Shown here: positions 19,267 to 28,202 of the stretch, piece after piece
How the letters are laid out: each line of letters starts with the position of its first letter
How positions within the stretch are numbered: position 1 is the stretch's first letter
Origin: CALLPQ01 sp039819545
GTDB lineage: Bacteria; Pseudomonadota; Alphaproteobacteria; Caulobacterales; Parvularculaceae
DNA length: 64,000 nucleotides
Assembly: GCA_039819545.1 (NCBI GenBank)
Contig: JBCBRS010000003.1
Coordinates: forward strand, 124,001-188,000
Direction of reading: 5' to 3'
Made by a program: the position numbers and the translations under genes
Notes under the pieces: model-generated
The model's input: only the letters and a program-made list of their open reading frames with translations
Database searches by the model: none
Told to the model about the DNA's origin: nothing

Positions 19267-19728
19267 TTATTGATCGAGCGTATTGAGCCGCAATTGGCGC
19301 GCGCGGGTCAGGATGGCATTTTCCAGCTCTCGCGATGTTGCCGGGTTCACCCGCGAGTCGATCCATGCACCGTTGGTCAAGGACTGGCGAAAAACCGAGA
19401 CGCGGAGCGCGTCTGCGCGAAGCGCCTGATCAAGAATGTAAACATTGACCTTGAAACGCTCGTCAGGGGTCTCCGGATTCACGTACCAGTCCGTGAGAAC
19501 CAGTCCCGCGATAGGGTCAGCTGAGGTCACCGGCAAAAAGTTGATCGTTTCCAGCGACGCCGCCCACAAATACCGATTTACGGTGGTGGGTACGCCCGCC
19601 TTTGACGACGAGGCAGCCCCGAACAGAGGCAGGTTGCGCGTATCATTGCCCCCACCCGCGCACGCGGCCAACAGCACCATCGCTAATGCTGCAACGAACC
19701 CGAAAAATGATGTCTTGGTAATGGTCAT
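19267..19728 (-). CDS. DUF3576 domain lipoprotein
   Basis: 153 residues from the ATG at 19726-19728, which has AGGAC about 9 nt upstream; a longer frame to 19815 is unlikely. The leader ends in VLLAACAGGG, a lipobox. The mature part (NRYLWAASLETINFLPV, DPIAGLVLTDWY, RFKVNVYIL) matches the DUF3576 family, found almost only in alphaproteobacteria and often directly upstream of leuS as here. Function unknown. The location and lipobox suggest an envelope role, perhaps with LptE, but that is inference only. Confidence 0.88.
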   Translation of the reverse strand: MTITKTSFFGFVAALAMVLLAACAGGGNDTRNLPLFGAASSSKAGVPTTVNRYLWAASLETINFLPVTSADPIAGLVLTDWYVNPETPDERFKVNVYILDQALRADALRVSVFRQSLTNGAWIDSRVNPATSRELENAILTRARQLRLNTLDQ

Positions 19729-20370
19729 AAAGATGATGTCCTGTGGCGAGGCCCCTGAGCCGTGCCGATTAAAATTCAGCTCTTTGTCCTTAATCTGCGC
19801 ACTGATCCTTTGCAACGGGTTGTCTTCATCCCCGCCAAAAACACCGACCCGGTCTGCCCGACCGGACGCCCGTTCGTGCTACCACACCAGAGTCATCCGG
19901 CTGGCGAAATGTTATGTGATAAAACAACGTGGTAATACCATCACAATGGCCAGCGCAAACCGCCCCATTAGACCCGGAAACGCGCCAGTTCGTCGCTCGC
20001 ATTCTTGACGCGCGATGCCCGGAACGGCACGTTGGCGTCACGCTGTTAGGCAGCTGAACCATTTGGGGTGGTTCATGTGGGGAGTTGGTGGACAAAGCGG
20101 GTAGCGGTATGGCCGCAACGTTTGGCGTTGCGTGTGCGTATCCTAAGGCTGGCGTGTATTGCCTTTGGGCAAAGCTGCGCCGATATGAGGAAGAAGTGGG
20201 AGGTTCGCGTGAACGCACCCGAATGTGACTAATTGTTAGGCTTGGCGGCTTATTAAAAGTTTGTGCCGGTTCAGGACAGATTGTTAATAACTCGCAGGTC
20301 AGCTTGAACGCTATAATGCGAGCCATCGCTCGGGGGACTGACACCCGCGCAACAATGAGGATGTAGGGTC
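19729..20370. other. Long intergenic region upstream of the porin gene
   Basis: 642 nt between two divergent genes. No convincing coding frame is visible; open frames here have atypical composition. A 7-bp hairpin TGAACCA / TGGTTCA sits at 20055-20075, and a perfect -10-like TATAAT at 20312-20317 lies 54 nt before the porin start, but a matching -35 at 16-18 nt was not found. Porin genes are often under long-leader or small RNA control, so a regulatory leader is possible. Nothing else can be supported. Confidence 0.4.
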
Positions 20371-21705
20371 GTGGGCATTTTTGCTCATCACGAGACGGAG
20401 AAGGAATCGGCCAGTATTTGCGCTGACGCCGGTCGCTATCTTTTGGTGGGTATCCGCGCGCTTTTAACGTCCTGCGCCTTAATTCTTGTGGTCCTACCGG
20501 CCAACGCCCAGTCGGACGCGGATCAATCTTCCAGCGCTCTGAGCGATGCGGTCAAAGTCGAGCTCTCTGGAAAAGCCTCAGCGGTTGTAGGGGCCGTCGA
20601 AGGCGGAGAGGCTCGCGGTGACATTGATGCCGAAGTAGAACTCAAGGCGTCCACCATCCTTGATAATGGCCTTGAACTCGGCGCCGTCATCCAAGGTCGG
20701 TACGACGAGGACCAGCCAGGGCAGTTATTCAGCGCCGGCCGCCGATCCGGTTTTTTGTTTGGCGGGGCGCGGGGTCTTGGGCCGCTATCGGGCGATGCAT
20801 TTGTTCAAGGCGCTTTTGGCTATGCACGCGGCGGCTTTGGCAAAGTTGTTGTGGGCCGCGATCAGGGCGTTGCGCGGCAATTCGCGGTCACAGCGCCTAC
20901 AATCTTTCAGTCGGTGAACGTGAACAACTGGCGTACAGACCTTAGCGGGCTTAACGACATTCACACCATCAATGATTTTTCCGGTTACGCCACCAAGATA
21001 AGCTATCTGCCGCCCGCCAACTTCCTTGGCGGTATCGTCGGCGGTCTGCAGCTTGGTGTTTCTTACGCACCGCAACTGGCAGAATGCGGTGATGATCTGT
21101 GTGCCCCACAAGATGAACGGTTATTGCTCTCTACCGACCCTCTGTTCACCACCAATTCGCGGTGGGAAAATGTTCTCGAAGGCGCTTTTTTCTATCAAAA
21201 GGGTCTGGACTTCGGTTCCGATGGTCAAAAAGACCTCTTCATAGGATTTGGGGCTAGTGTGGTTACGGCCGAGGAAGATACAAATCTAGGGCCCGCTGTT
21301 TTTGACGATTATCAGTCTTATTCGCTCGGGCTTAACCTGGCCTTCAGGGGACTGACGCTTGGAGGATCCTTCAAGACATCCAATGGCGGTACTTTGCTCA
21401 CCGAAAACAATGACGATGATTATTTCGCCTTTGATGCGGGTGTCACCTATAAGACCGGTGATTGGGGCTTTATGTTGGGGTACGGAAAATCTGAGGCCAA
21501 CCTTATCGGTCCAACCCGGAACCCGGTAACCGATCCACTCCTTTTTCAAGACACGCAGTCAGCGCAAGCTGGCGTTACCTATTTCCTTGGCCGCGGGATC
21601 ACCATTGGAGCTGCAGCGCAGTATGTGGACTCCAAGAAACCGACAGTCATCGGCGGACCTGAAGATGCCGTTACCGCAGTCATCGAAACCGGCATTCGGT
21701 TTTAA
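20371..21705 (+). CDS. Outer-membrane porin
   Basis: 444 residues from a GTG start with a GGATGTAGGG purine-rich segment upstream. The N-region before the hydrophobic core of the signal peptide is long (about 25 residues); cleavage is likely after ANA in LPANAQS. The mature protein has alternating beta strands, glycine and aromatic girdles, acidic loops, and ends in phenylalanine (TGIRF), the BAM recognition signal. It matches alphaproteobacterial general porins for small hydrophilic solutes. A pair of cysteines around residue 240 (CGDDLC) is probably in a surface loop. Specificity cannot be predicted. Confidence 0.88.
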   Translation: MGIFAHHETEKESASICADAGRYLLVGIRALLTSCALILVVLPANAQSDADQSSSALSDAVKVELSGKASAVVGAVEGGEARGDIDAEVELKASTILDNGLELGAVIQGRYDEDQPGQLFSAGRRSGFLFGGARGLGPLSGDAFVQGAFGYARGGFGKVVVGRDQGVARQFAVTAPTIFQSVNVNNWRTDLSGLNDIHTINDFSGYATKISYLPPANFLGGIVGGLQLGVSYAPQLAECGDDLCAPQDERLLLSTDPLFTTNSRWENVLEGAFFYQKGLDFGSDGQKDLFIGFGASVVTAEEDTNLGPAVFDDYQSYSLGLNLAFRGLTLGGSFKTSNGGTLLTENNDDDYFAFDAGVTYKTGDWGFMLGYGKSEANLIGPTRNPVTDPLLFQDTQSAQAGVTYFLGRGITIGAAAQYVDSKKPTVIGGPEDAVTAVIETGIRF

Positions 21706-21820
21706 GACCGGCACTCCTCTTATAAACCACGAGTTCGTAATCGACGCTCAAAGGTCGTATCGCGATTATTGGCGCCGATAACCCAAAGCGAAACTGTGCT
21801 TTATCGGCAATCCATCGGGA

Positions 21821-23092
21821 TTACGTATTCATTGAATCGAAGAAGTCCTCGTTAGACTTCGTTTGCTTCAGTTTGTCGATCAGGAACTCAATCGCATCGG
21901 TGGTCCCCATGGGCGAGAGAATACGACGCAGAACATACACTTTCTGCAGATTAGCTTTGCTGGTAAGCAAATCTTCTTTCCGCGTTCCAGATTTTGCCAC
22001 ATCCATAGCCGGATACGTTCGCTTATCAGCAACCTTCCGATCAAGGACGATTTCGGAATTACCCGTGCCTTTAAATTCTTCGAAAATGACTTCGTCCATT
22101 TTTGAGCCAGTATCGATCAATGCGGTCGCGATAATGGTCAGGCTTCCGCCTTCTTCAATATTCCGAGCGGCACCGAAGAACCGTTTTGGCCGTTGAAGCG
22201 CGTTTGCGTCAACGCCGCCAGTGAGAACCTTGCCTGAGGACGGGACAACGGTGTTGTAGGCGCGTCCCAGTCGTGTGATGGAATCCAGCAATATCACCAC
22301 ATCACGCCCATGCTCCACCAGACGCTTGGCTTTTTCGATGACCATTTCCGCAACCTGCACATGGCGTACTGCAGGTTCATCAAAGGTTGAGGAAACAACC
22401 TCCCCTTTTACGGAGCGTTGCATGTCCGTTACTTCTTCCGGTCGCTCATCAATCAAAAGGACGATGAGAAAACTCTCCGGATGGTTGGCTGCAATAGAGT
22501 GAGCAATATTCTGTAGAAGGACGGTTTTACCAGTACGCGGCGGCGCTACAATCAGCGCGCGCTGCCCCTTTCCGAGCGGGGCGACCAAATCTATGACACG
22601 AGACGAGAGGTCTTTGCCCGGCTTATCTTCAACCTCCATCTTGATCCGTTCTTCAGGATAAAGAGGCGTCAGATTGTCGAAATGGACCTTATGCCTGGCG
22701 CGTTCGGGCTCCTCGAAATTGATGGTCGCTACTTTTGTAATTGCGAAGTACCGCTCACCATCTTTGGGGCTGCGAATTTCACCAAAGACAGTATCGCCTG
22801 TTCGCAAAGCAAAGCGCCGTATTTGCTGCGGCGACAAGTAAATATCATCGGGGCCAGCGAGATAGTTTGCATCAGCCGACCGTAAGAAACCAAACCCATC
22901 GGGGAGGACTTCCAGAACACCGCCGCCAGATATTTCTACCTCACGGTCCGCCAGCTCTTTTAGAATTTCAAAAAGCAATTCCTGCTTTCGCCGCGCCGAA
23001 GCATTTTCAACTTCCAGCTCTTCAGCAAATGACAAAAGGTCAGTAGGCGATTTGGACTTCAACTCGTCCAGAGTCATGGTTTTGGGCAACAT
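21821..23092 (-). CDS. rho: Transcription termination factor Rho
   Basis: 423 residues, full length. The RNA-binding N-domain (GGGVLEVLPDGFGFLRS with the RNP-type aromatic residues) is followed by the ATPase core with Walker A in APPRTGKTVLL, Walker B in DVVILLDSITRL, the Q-loop and the R-loop GTGNSEIVLDRK. It is an RNA-driven hexameric helicase that ends transcription. The location rho-hemJ-hemE next to the origin is common in alphaproteobacteria, although mnmE, usually beside rho, is here on the other arm. Met1 and Met6 are both possible starts. Confidence 0.97.
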   Translation of the reverse strand: MLPKTMTLDELKSKSPTDLLSFAEELEVENASARRKQELLFEILKELADREVEISGGGVLEVLPDGFGFLRSADANYLAGPDDIYLSPQQIRRFALRTGDTVFGEIRSPKDGERYFAITKVATINFEEPERARHKVHFDNLTPLYPEERIKMEVEDKPGKDLSSRVIDLVAPLGKGQRALIVAPPRTGKTVLLQNIAHSIAANHPESFLIVLLIDERPEEVTDMQRSVKGEVVSSTFDEPAVRHVQVAEMVIEKAKRLVEHGRDVVILLDSITRLGRAYNTVVPSSGKVLTGGVDANALQRPKRFFGAARNIEEGGSLTIIATALIDTGSKMDEVIFEEFKGTGNSEIVLDRKVADKRTYPAMDVAKSGTRKEDLLTSKANLQKVYVLRRILSPMGTTDAIEFLIDKLKQTKSNEDFFDSMNT

Positions 23093-23260
23093 GGGTGTCT
23101 CGAGGGAGATTTAGCCGACAATCGATCGGATCTACGCTCTGCTTGGCACAGGCATGAGGTGATTGTTTTGGCAGTGGAAAAAAAGCGGAACGAATGTTCC
23201 TCGTTGAAAACTAGCCCAAAGTTGGCGGAAGCGTCAATCCATGCTTGAGCCAGGGTCTCA

Positions 23261-23704
23261 TCAAAACGGCTTCACGAGGACCATAATCAGCACCACAAAC
23301 ATGAGGACAAAAGGTGCTTCGTTGATCATGCGCCAGAATTTTTCCGTTCGGGGCCGCTCGCCCGCCATAAACTTTTTCCGTGCGCTGGCATAAAACCCGT
23401 GAATACCTGTAATGGCCACAACACTGATGAGTTTCACGTAGAACCAGCCGCTGGAAAAAACGGTTGTGTTGGCAATCATCAACAGAACGGCAAAACCCCA
23501 CGTTGCGAGCATGGCTGGCGTCATAATGCCTTTGAGAAGCCGCCCTTGCATTTTGATGAAGAACCCTTCTGCCTCCCCGCCCGGTTTTGCTTGGTGATGA
23601 TAGACAAAAAGACGCGGCAAATAGAGCATTGCCGCCATCCAAGCGATTACAGCCGCGAGATGGCCAACCTTAATCCATTGCGCATGATTGGCGAGAAAAC
23701 TCAT
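23261..23704 (-). CDS. hemJ: Protoporphyrinogen IX oxidase HemJ
   Basis: 147 residues with four membrane helices. The conserved histidine of the first helix (KVGHLAAVIAWMAAMLYLPRLFVYH) and the lysine-containing third helix region (WFYVKLISV) match HemJ (UPF0093). Known function: oxidation of protoporphyrinogen IX to protoporphyrin IX in organisms that lack HemG and HemY. It starts 9 nt after hemE and shares its strand, so the two heme genes form one transcript. Confidence 0.93.
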   Translation of the reverse strand: MSFLANHAQWIKVGHLAAVIAWMAAMLYLPRLFVYHHQAKPGGEAEGFFIKMQGRLLKGIMTPAMLATWGFAVLLMIANTTVFSSGWFYVKLISVVAITGIHGFYASARKKFMAGERPRTEKFWRMINEAPFVLMFVVLIMVLVKPF

Positions 23705-23713
23705 GGGTTCGGC

Positions 23714-24775
23714 TTACGACCAGTTGCGAATAATGTCGACGAGTGTCGCCACATTTTCCGGCGGGGTTTCGGGCACAAAGCCATGACCAAGATTAAAAAT
23801 ATGCGGCACGTCAGAGAACGCTTTAAGATAACGCGTTGCCGCTTTTTCCATGGCGTTACCACCTGACACCACCAACAGCGGATCAAGGCCACCCTGTACC
23901 ACAGCATGGGGGCTTAAATGCCAGCGGGCCCATTCCGGTGGTACCGAATAATCGATCCCCACAGCATTGCTAGCGGTATGCTCTGCAAACGGTGTCAGCA
24001 TTATCCCCGCGCCTTTAGCAAAAAAGATAAAGGGCACCTGCGGATGTCTCACACGCACCTTGTCCGCAATGGCAACCATTGGCTCCAAGGACAGACGCGT
24101 CATGAGATCAGGCGGTAGTCCCTGTGCCCAGCTATCGAACAACTGCAGAGCGTCTGCGCCGGCATCAACCTGACGGATCAAATAGTCTGCAGTCACGTCC
24201 ACAAGGAGATCGATTAACGCCGTCATAAAATCTGGTTGTCGGTAATAAGTCTGACGCAGAGCAGACGGATCTTTCGACGGCCCACCTTCCAGCATGTAGG
24301 TGGCAACGGTCCACGGTGCGCCGGCAAATCCAATGAGCGCCTTTTCTGCTGGCAATCGGCGACGGGTTAAACGGACAGTTTCGATAACCGGATCAAGCAC
24401 CGAAGGATCATATTGGTCCCGAAAGGATGCAAGGTTATCCGGTGTTATGACTGGCTTCAGACGGGGCCCTTCACCGGCAACAAACCAGACTTCCTGACCA
24501 AGTGCATCAGGGATGAGGAGGATGTCTGCGAAGAGAATAGCAGCGTCAAGGTCATAACGATCAATAGGCTGGATGGTGACCTCGCACGCCAGTTCTGGGT
24601 TATAGCACAGATCAAGGAAGGAGCCTGCCTTGGCTCTGACGGCTCGGTATTCTGGTAAATACCGACCTGCCTGGCGCATAAACCAGATTGGTCGTTGCTC
24701 GCTTTGTCGTCCATAGAGGGTCGCCAGAAATCGGGAGGTTTGCGGTGTTGCTGGGCTAACCGACACGACGTTCAC
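23714..24775 (-). CDS. hemE: Uroporphyrinogen decarboxylase
   Basis: 353 residues with a GTG start at 24773-24775. The two family signatures are present: PIWFMRQAGRYLPEYR near the N-terminus and GFAGAPWTVATYMLEG in the middle, together with the catalytic aspartate in LFADIL. It converts uroporphyrinogen III to coproporphyrinogen III in heme synthesis. First gene of hemE-hemJ. Its 5' end borders the 360-nt region that carries the origin signals; in Caulobacter the hemE promoter lies inside the origin and is linked to replication control by CtrA. Confidence 0.96.
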   Translation of the reverse strand: MNVVSVSPATPQTSRFLATLYGRQSEQRPIWFMRQAGRYLPEYRAVRAKAGSFLDLCYNPELACEVTIQPIDRYDLDAAILFADILLIPDALGQEVWFVAGEGPRLKPVITPDNLASFRDQYDPSVLDPVIETVRLTRRRLPAEKALIGFAGAPWTVATYMLEGGPSKDPSALRQTYYRQPDFMTALIDLLVDVTADYLIRQVDAGADALQLFDSWAQGLPPDLMTRLSLEPMVAIADKVRVRHPQVPFIFFAKGAGIMLTPFAEHTASNAVGIDYSVPPEWARWHLSPHAVVQGGLDPLLVVSGGNAMEKAATRYLKAFSDVPHIFNLGHGFVPETPPENVATLVDIIRNWS

Positions 24776-25135
24776 TTTCTTTTAATCAATCTTAAAAAAA
24801 GGTTAATAAGGGTATTGAGATGGATATCGGGGAAAATCCAGCGCTACCATTTTATCCCCGATGGTGAAGGTGACCCGAAGAGAGTTTGGGGAGAAAAGAC
24901 GCAGAACCTTCCGCCAGACAAGTCGCTAACATTTTGAAAGCGCGATTGAAATACTGCGTGTGGGGAATATGGGGAAGACTTTTCCCAGATCTGGGAAAAA
25001 TGCCAAACCGTTATCCTGATGAGAAACAGGTTGAACGCAACGGGGGTAAGACCGGTAAAACTTGGACAAAATAGCCAAAAAGCCGGTAAGACCCAAAGAC
25101 CGTGAAATTTGCTATGACTTTCCACAGGATGGACC
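24776..25135. other. oriC: Putative chromosomal replication origin (oriC)
   Basis: A 360-nt non-coding gap between hemE (minus) and the RP001-like regulator gene (plus), the same neighbours as the mapped Caulobacter origin. Seen here: an A/T-rich block at the hemE end with three TTAA tetramers including a perfect TTAA-N7-TTAA; a DnaA-box match TTATCCACG on the minus strand at 25135-25143; and weaker DnaA-like sites TTATCCCCG (24852), TTCCCCACA (minus, 24960), TTATCCTGA (25011) and CTTTCCACA (25118). Genes on both sides mostly point outward. Strong DnaA boxes are few, which is also true of Caulobacter. Not proven without skew or replication data. Confidence 0.8.
24792..24806 (+). promoter_or_regulatory. 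CtrA binding box
   Basis: TTAA, seven bases (AAAAAGG), TTAA: a perfect match to the alphaproteobacterial CtrA consensus. A further TTAA 6 nt to the left (24782-24785) gives a second, imperfect spacing. It lies 17 nt upstream of the hemE start, so CtrA could silence both the origin and hemE. Confidence 0.7.
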
Positions 25136-25143
25136 GTGGATAA
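25135..25143 (-). promoter_or_regulatory. DnaA box overlapping the start of the regulator gene
   Basis: TTATCCACG on the minus strand, 8 of 9 bases of the TTATCCACA consensus. It overlaps the GTG start codon at 25136. Confidence 0.55.
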
Positions 25144-26026
25144 CCCGACTTCTCCAGACAAAGCGTTTTTTGAGGATGGAAAATCCGCTGCTGGCGCGCC
25201 GGTAGCAACATATTTCCATGTGCATCTCTTGTCCGACTCCACAGGAGAAACGCTGAATACCATGCTCAAGGCAAGTGCATCACAGTTTGCCGCAGCAACG
25301 CCTTTTGAGCATATCTACGCCCTCATCCGCACAAAGAGGCAGCTTGAAAAAGCGATCCACGGTATCGAATTGGCGCCCGGTCTCGTCCTCCATACCATTG
25401 TGAACCCAGCGCTCAGGCGGTTTCTTGAAAGACGATGTAGTGAAATGAACTTGCCGGTTGTGTCGGTTCTTGACCCACTGACCAGCGCGTTCTCGGATTA
25501 TCTGGGTCTTGAGCAAACGCTGGACACGGGTGCGCGTCATCGTATGGATGACGCTTATTTCAAGCGCATAGCGGCGCTGGATTATACGCTGGCCCATGAT
25601 GATGGACAGATGACCGGGGATCTGAATGCCGCGGATGTGGTGCTGGTCGGGGTTAGCCGAACGTCAAAAACGCCAACCTGCATGTATCTCGCCAATCGAG
25701 GTGTAAAGGCTGCTAACGTGCCGCTTGTGCCAACCAGCGATCCACCGGCTGAGTTATTTTCTCTGACCCGGCCTTTGATTGTCGGTTTGATCGCGAGCTC
25801 GGACCGATTGCAACAAATTCGCCAAAATAGGCTCGGTGCAATGAATGTGCACGACGCCACATCCTACGCCGATGATGCCGCCATCAAAGCAGAATTGTTG
25901 AAAGCAAAACGCATGTTTGCCAAACACCGGTGGCCAGTCATTGATGTCACCCGGCGTTCCGTTGAGGAAACAGCCGCGCAAATCCTCACAAAGCTTTCTG
26001 CGCGCGCTGACCAGCGAGGAAAATGA
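25136..26026 (+). CDS. ppsR: Pyruvate, phosphate dikinase regulatory protein (DUF299 kinase/phosphorylase)
   Basis: 296 residues from a GTG start. HLLSDSTGETL at residues 30-40 and the P-loop GVSRTSKT at 172-179, followed by the TPTCMYLANRG block, identify the DUF299 family. Known function: an ADP-dependent protein kinase and phosphate-dependent phosphorylase that switches PPDK or PEP synthase off and on. Whether the target here is PPDK or PEP synthase cannot be told, as neither is in the window. This is the RP001 homologue that flanks the origin in Rickettsia and Caulobacter. It overlaps maf by 4 nt, starting the ppsR-maf-aroE/coaE transcript. Confidence 0.93.
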   Translation: MDNPTSPDKAFFEDGKSAAGAPVATYFHVHLLSDSTGETLNTMLKASASQFAAATPFEHIYALIRTKRQLEKAIHGIELAPGLVLHTIVNPALRRFLERRCSEMNLPVVSVLDPLTSAFSDYLGLEQTLDTGARHRMDDAYFKRIAALDYTLAHDDGQMTGDLNAADVVLVGVSRTSKTPTCMYLANRGVKAANVPLVPTSDPPAELFSLTRPLIVGLIASSDRLQQIRQNRLGAMNVHDATSYADDAAIKAELLKAKRMFAKHRWPVIDVTRRSVEETAAQILTKLSARADQRGK

Positions 26027-26622
26027 TGACCTATCGGCTCGTCTTAGCGTCCGGGAGCAAAATTCGCGCGACAATCCTGAGTAATGCGGGCATTCCATTT
26101 GAAAGTCGGCCGACGCAAACCAATGAGGCAGCGATTAAACAGGCGGGCTTGGCCACAGGGACTGGTATGAAGACTATTGTCACGCGCCTCGCCCGAGCAA
26201 AGGCTGAGGCCATCGCCCCCTGCAACGGTGAGTTGGTGATAGGCTCCGATCAGATATTGATTTTTGACAACGCCTTATTTGATAAACCGGTCGACCTCAA
26301 AGAGGCAAAAGACCGGCTCGCGGCACTGCAGGGTAAAACCCATACGCTCATGAACGCCACAACCATCTTAAAAAACGGTGAGCCCATTTATGAAGGCATC
26401 GGTACCGCTGATCTTACCATCCGTACCCTGACATCTGAAGATATTGAACTATATTTTGATGACGTGGGGACAGCCGTTTTATCCAGTGTCGGTGCCTATC
26501 ACTTGGAGGGCAAAGGCGCCCGCTTGTTTGAAAAAATAGAGGGCGACTATTTTACGATCCTCGGCTTACCGTTGACGCCGCTCTTACCTGTCTTGCGCGC
26601 CCACGGGATTATCGCATACTGA
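26023..26622 (+). CDS. maf: Maf-family nucleoside triphosphate pyrophosphatase
   Basis: 199 residues. LASGSKIRATILSNAGIPFE is the Maf nucleotide-binding signature, and GSDQILIFDN holds the catalytic aspartate. The family hydrolyses non-canonical or methylated nucleotides (dTTP/UTP or m7GTP types) and prevents their incorporation. The substrate class is not decided by what is seen here. It is coupled to both neighbours: a 4-nt overlap with the regulator and a 1-nt overlap (TGATG) with the fusion gene downstream. Confidence 0.93.
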   Translation: MMTYRLVLASGSKIRATILSNAGIPFESRPTQTNEAAIKQAGLATGTGMKTIVTRLARAKAEAIAPCNGELVIGSDQILIFDNALFDKPVDLKEAKDRLAALQGKTHTLMNATTILKNGEPIYEGIGTADLTIRTLTSEDIELYFDDVGTAVLSSVGAYHLEGKGARLFEKIEGDYFTILGLPLTPLLPVLRAHGIIAY

Positions 26623-28130
26623 TGATTGATATGCACCCATTGACCCACGCGCTGGAAGAGGCGTGGCGCACGGTCACAATGGCCGGTGTTATTGGTGATC
26701 CCATCGCGCAATCACTGTCCCCCGCGATCCACAATTACTGGTGCAACCGGGCCGGGATTGAAGGCGTTTATTTGCCCATCAGAGTCTCTGATACCCAAAC
26801 AGATTTTGACCTAGCGCTTGACGGTCTTCGCCAGATAGGTTTTGCCGGGGTGAATGTGACGATGCCCCACAAGGCCCGTGCATTCGGGGTTGGCACACAA
26901 ACCGACACCACAAGTAAGTTGATCAAGGCCAGTAACACACTGACCTTTACACAAGGTGGCATAGAAGGAGCGAACACGGACGGTTATGGATTTGCCGCTG
27001 CCTTGCGCGCGCAGTGTCGCGAACACCACAGCGCCACACCGTCAAGAGCCCTCATATTGGGTGCTGGATCGGCGGCTTCAGCCGTGGGTGTTGGTCTGCT
27101 TACTGCCGGCGTTAAAACAATCATCGTGACCAACCGGACCTGTGCAAAGGCGGAAGTGTTGGCATCGTTATTGACGCAACAAGACGATCAGGCCTCCATT
27201 CGTGTGGTCCAATGGCAGGATAGAGAACACATCGAAGCTGATCTTGTGGTCAACGCCACATCGCTTGGTATGCGGAATAAACCGCCACTATCCTTTGAGT
27301 TTGGCGCCGTACCGGGCACCGCGATTGCTGCGGACATTGTTTATGATCCGTTGGAAACCCCTTTTTTGCGCAGAGCCGGTGCGCGAGGATTACACACGTT
27401 CAATGGACTGCACATGCTGGTGCACCAGGCCGTGCCAGGCCATCATCGCTGGTTCGGGATAGAGCAAGCTTTTGATGATGATCTTTACGCCCATCTTCTG
27501 CTAACGATTGAGGGGACCGCTAAGACGGGTCCCTTCGTTATCGGTCTGACCGGATCTATCGGGATGGGTAAAACCACGGTTGCGCAGATGGCGCTCGAGG
27601 CGGGCGTGCCTGTTTGGGATGCGGATGCTGCGGTGCACCGGCTCTATGGTAAAAATGGACGCGGCGCCGGTGCATTAAAGGCGGTTTTTCCCGGTGCGGT
27701 GGGCACGACTGGCGTAGACCGCACAAAGCTAGCCGCGCTGGTCCTCGGTAACCCAAAAAAAATGCGACAGCTCGAAGCGATTATACACCCGCTGGTTGCG
27801 GTGGACCGGGCGCTTTTCTTGCGAGAAGTGGAGCGTCAGGGTTTTGCGCGCTGTCTGTTAGATATCCCGCTTTTGTTTGAAGGTGAATTTGCCGCCAGTT
27901 GTGACCAGACCATCGTTGTGTCGGCGGATGCAGCAGTGCAGCGGGAACGCGTTCTTGCCCGTCCGGGGATGAGTGCGGCGAAATTTGAGGCGATCCTTGC
28001 CAAGCAAATGCCGGACGCGGAAAAGAGGGCGCGCGCCGACCATGTGATCCGCACGGATTGCACGCTGGCTGAAACGCGCGCGGCCCTTCTTTGCGTTTTG
28101 TCAGGGACCAAGGACCTGGCCACGCGTTAA
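26622..28130 (+). CDS. aroE-coaE: Fused shikimate dehydrogenase / dephospho-CoA kinase
   Basis: 502 residues in one frame. Residues about 18-298 are a complete AroE: GDPIAQSLSP at 25-34 (shikimate binding), NVTMPHK with catalytic K84, NTD with D120, the NADP-binding GAGSAAS at 148-154, NATSLGM, and the terminal NGLHMLVHQA. Residues about 304-502 are a complete CoaE: P-loop GSIGMGKT at 311-318, DADAAVHRLY at 333-342, and a lid and C-terminal helix (ILAKQMP). No ATG, GTG or TTG lies in frame near the junction, so CoaE has no obvious separate start. Separate aroE and coaE genes in this order after maf are usual in alphaproteobacteria; dnaQ, normally next, is missing. The product should carry out one step of chorismate synthesis and the last step of CoA synthesis. 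Confidence 0.93.
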   Translation: MIDMHPLTHALEEAWRTVTMAGVIGDPIAQSLSPAIHNYWCNRAGIEGVYLPIRVSDTQTDFDLALDGLRQIGFAGVNVTMPHKARAFGVGTQTDTTSKLIKASNTLTFTQGGIEGANTDGYGFAAALRAQCREHHSATPSRALILGAGSAASAVGVGLLTAGVKTIIVTNRTCAKAEVLASLLTQQDDQASIRVVQWQDREHIEADLVVNATSLGMRNKPPLSFEFGAVPGTAIAADIVYDPLETPFLRRAGARGLHTFNGLHMLVHQAVPGHHRWFGIEQAFDDDLYAHLLLTIEGTAKTGPFVIGLTGSIGMGKTTVAQMALEAGVPVWDADAAVHRLYGKNGRGAGALKAVFPGAVGTTGVDRTKLAALVLGNPKKMRQLEAIIHPLVAVDRALFLREVERQGFARCLLDIPLLFEGEFAASCDQTIVVSADAAVQRERVLARPGMSAAKFEAILAKQMPDAEKRARADHVIRTDCTLAETRAALLCVLSGTKDLATR

Positions 28131-28202
28131 ATCACGTCGTGTTTTTGCAAACCGATCATAGAGAGCGTATAGCACCGCGCTCAAACAAATGTGGTTTTCG
28201 TC

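Noticed and set aside
19826..20344. 172-codon open frame on the minus strand upstream of the porin gene
   Set aside because: Composition is unlike its neighbours, there is no ribosome site, and no domain is recognisable; it lies in the porin and DUF3576 promoter region.
26622..28130. Fusion of aroE and coaE as a sequencing artefact
   Set aside because: The frame is unbroken, both domains are complete at the junction, and a linker of normal composition joins them. It is kept as real, pending resequencing.
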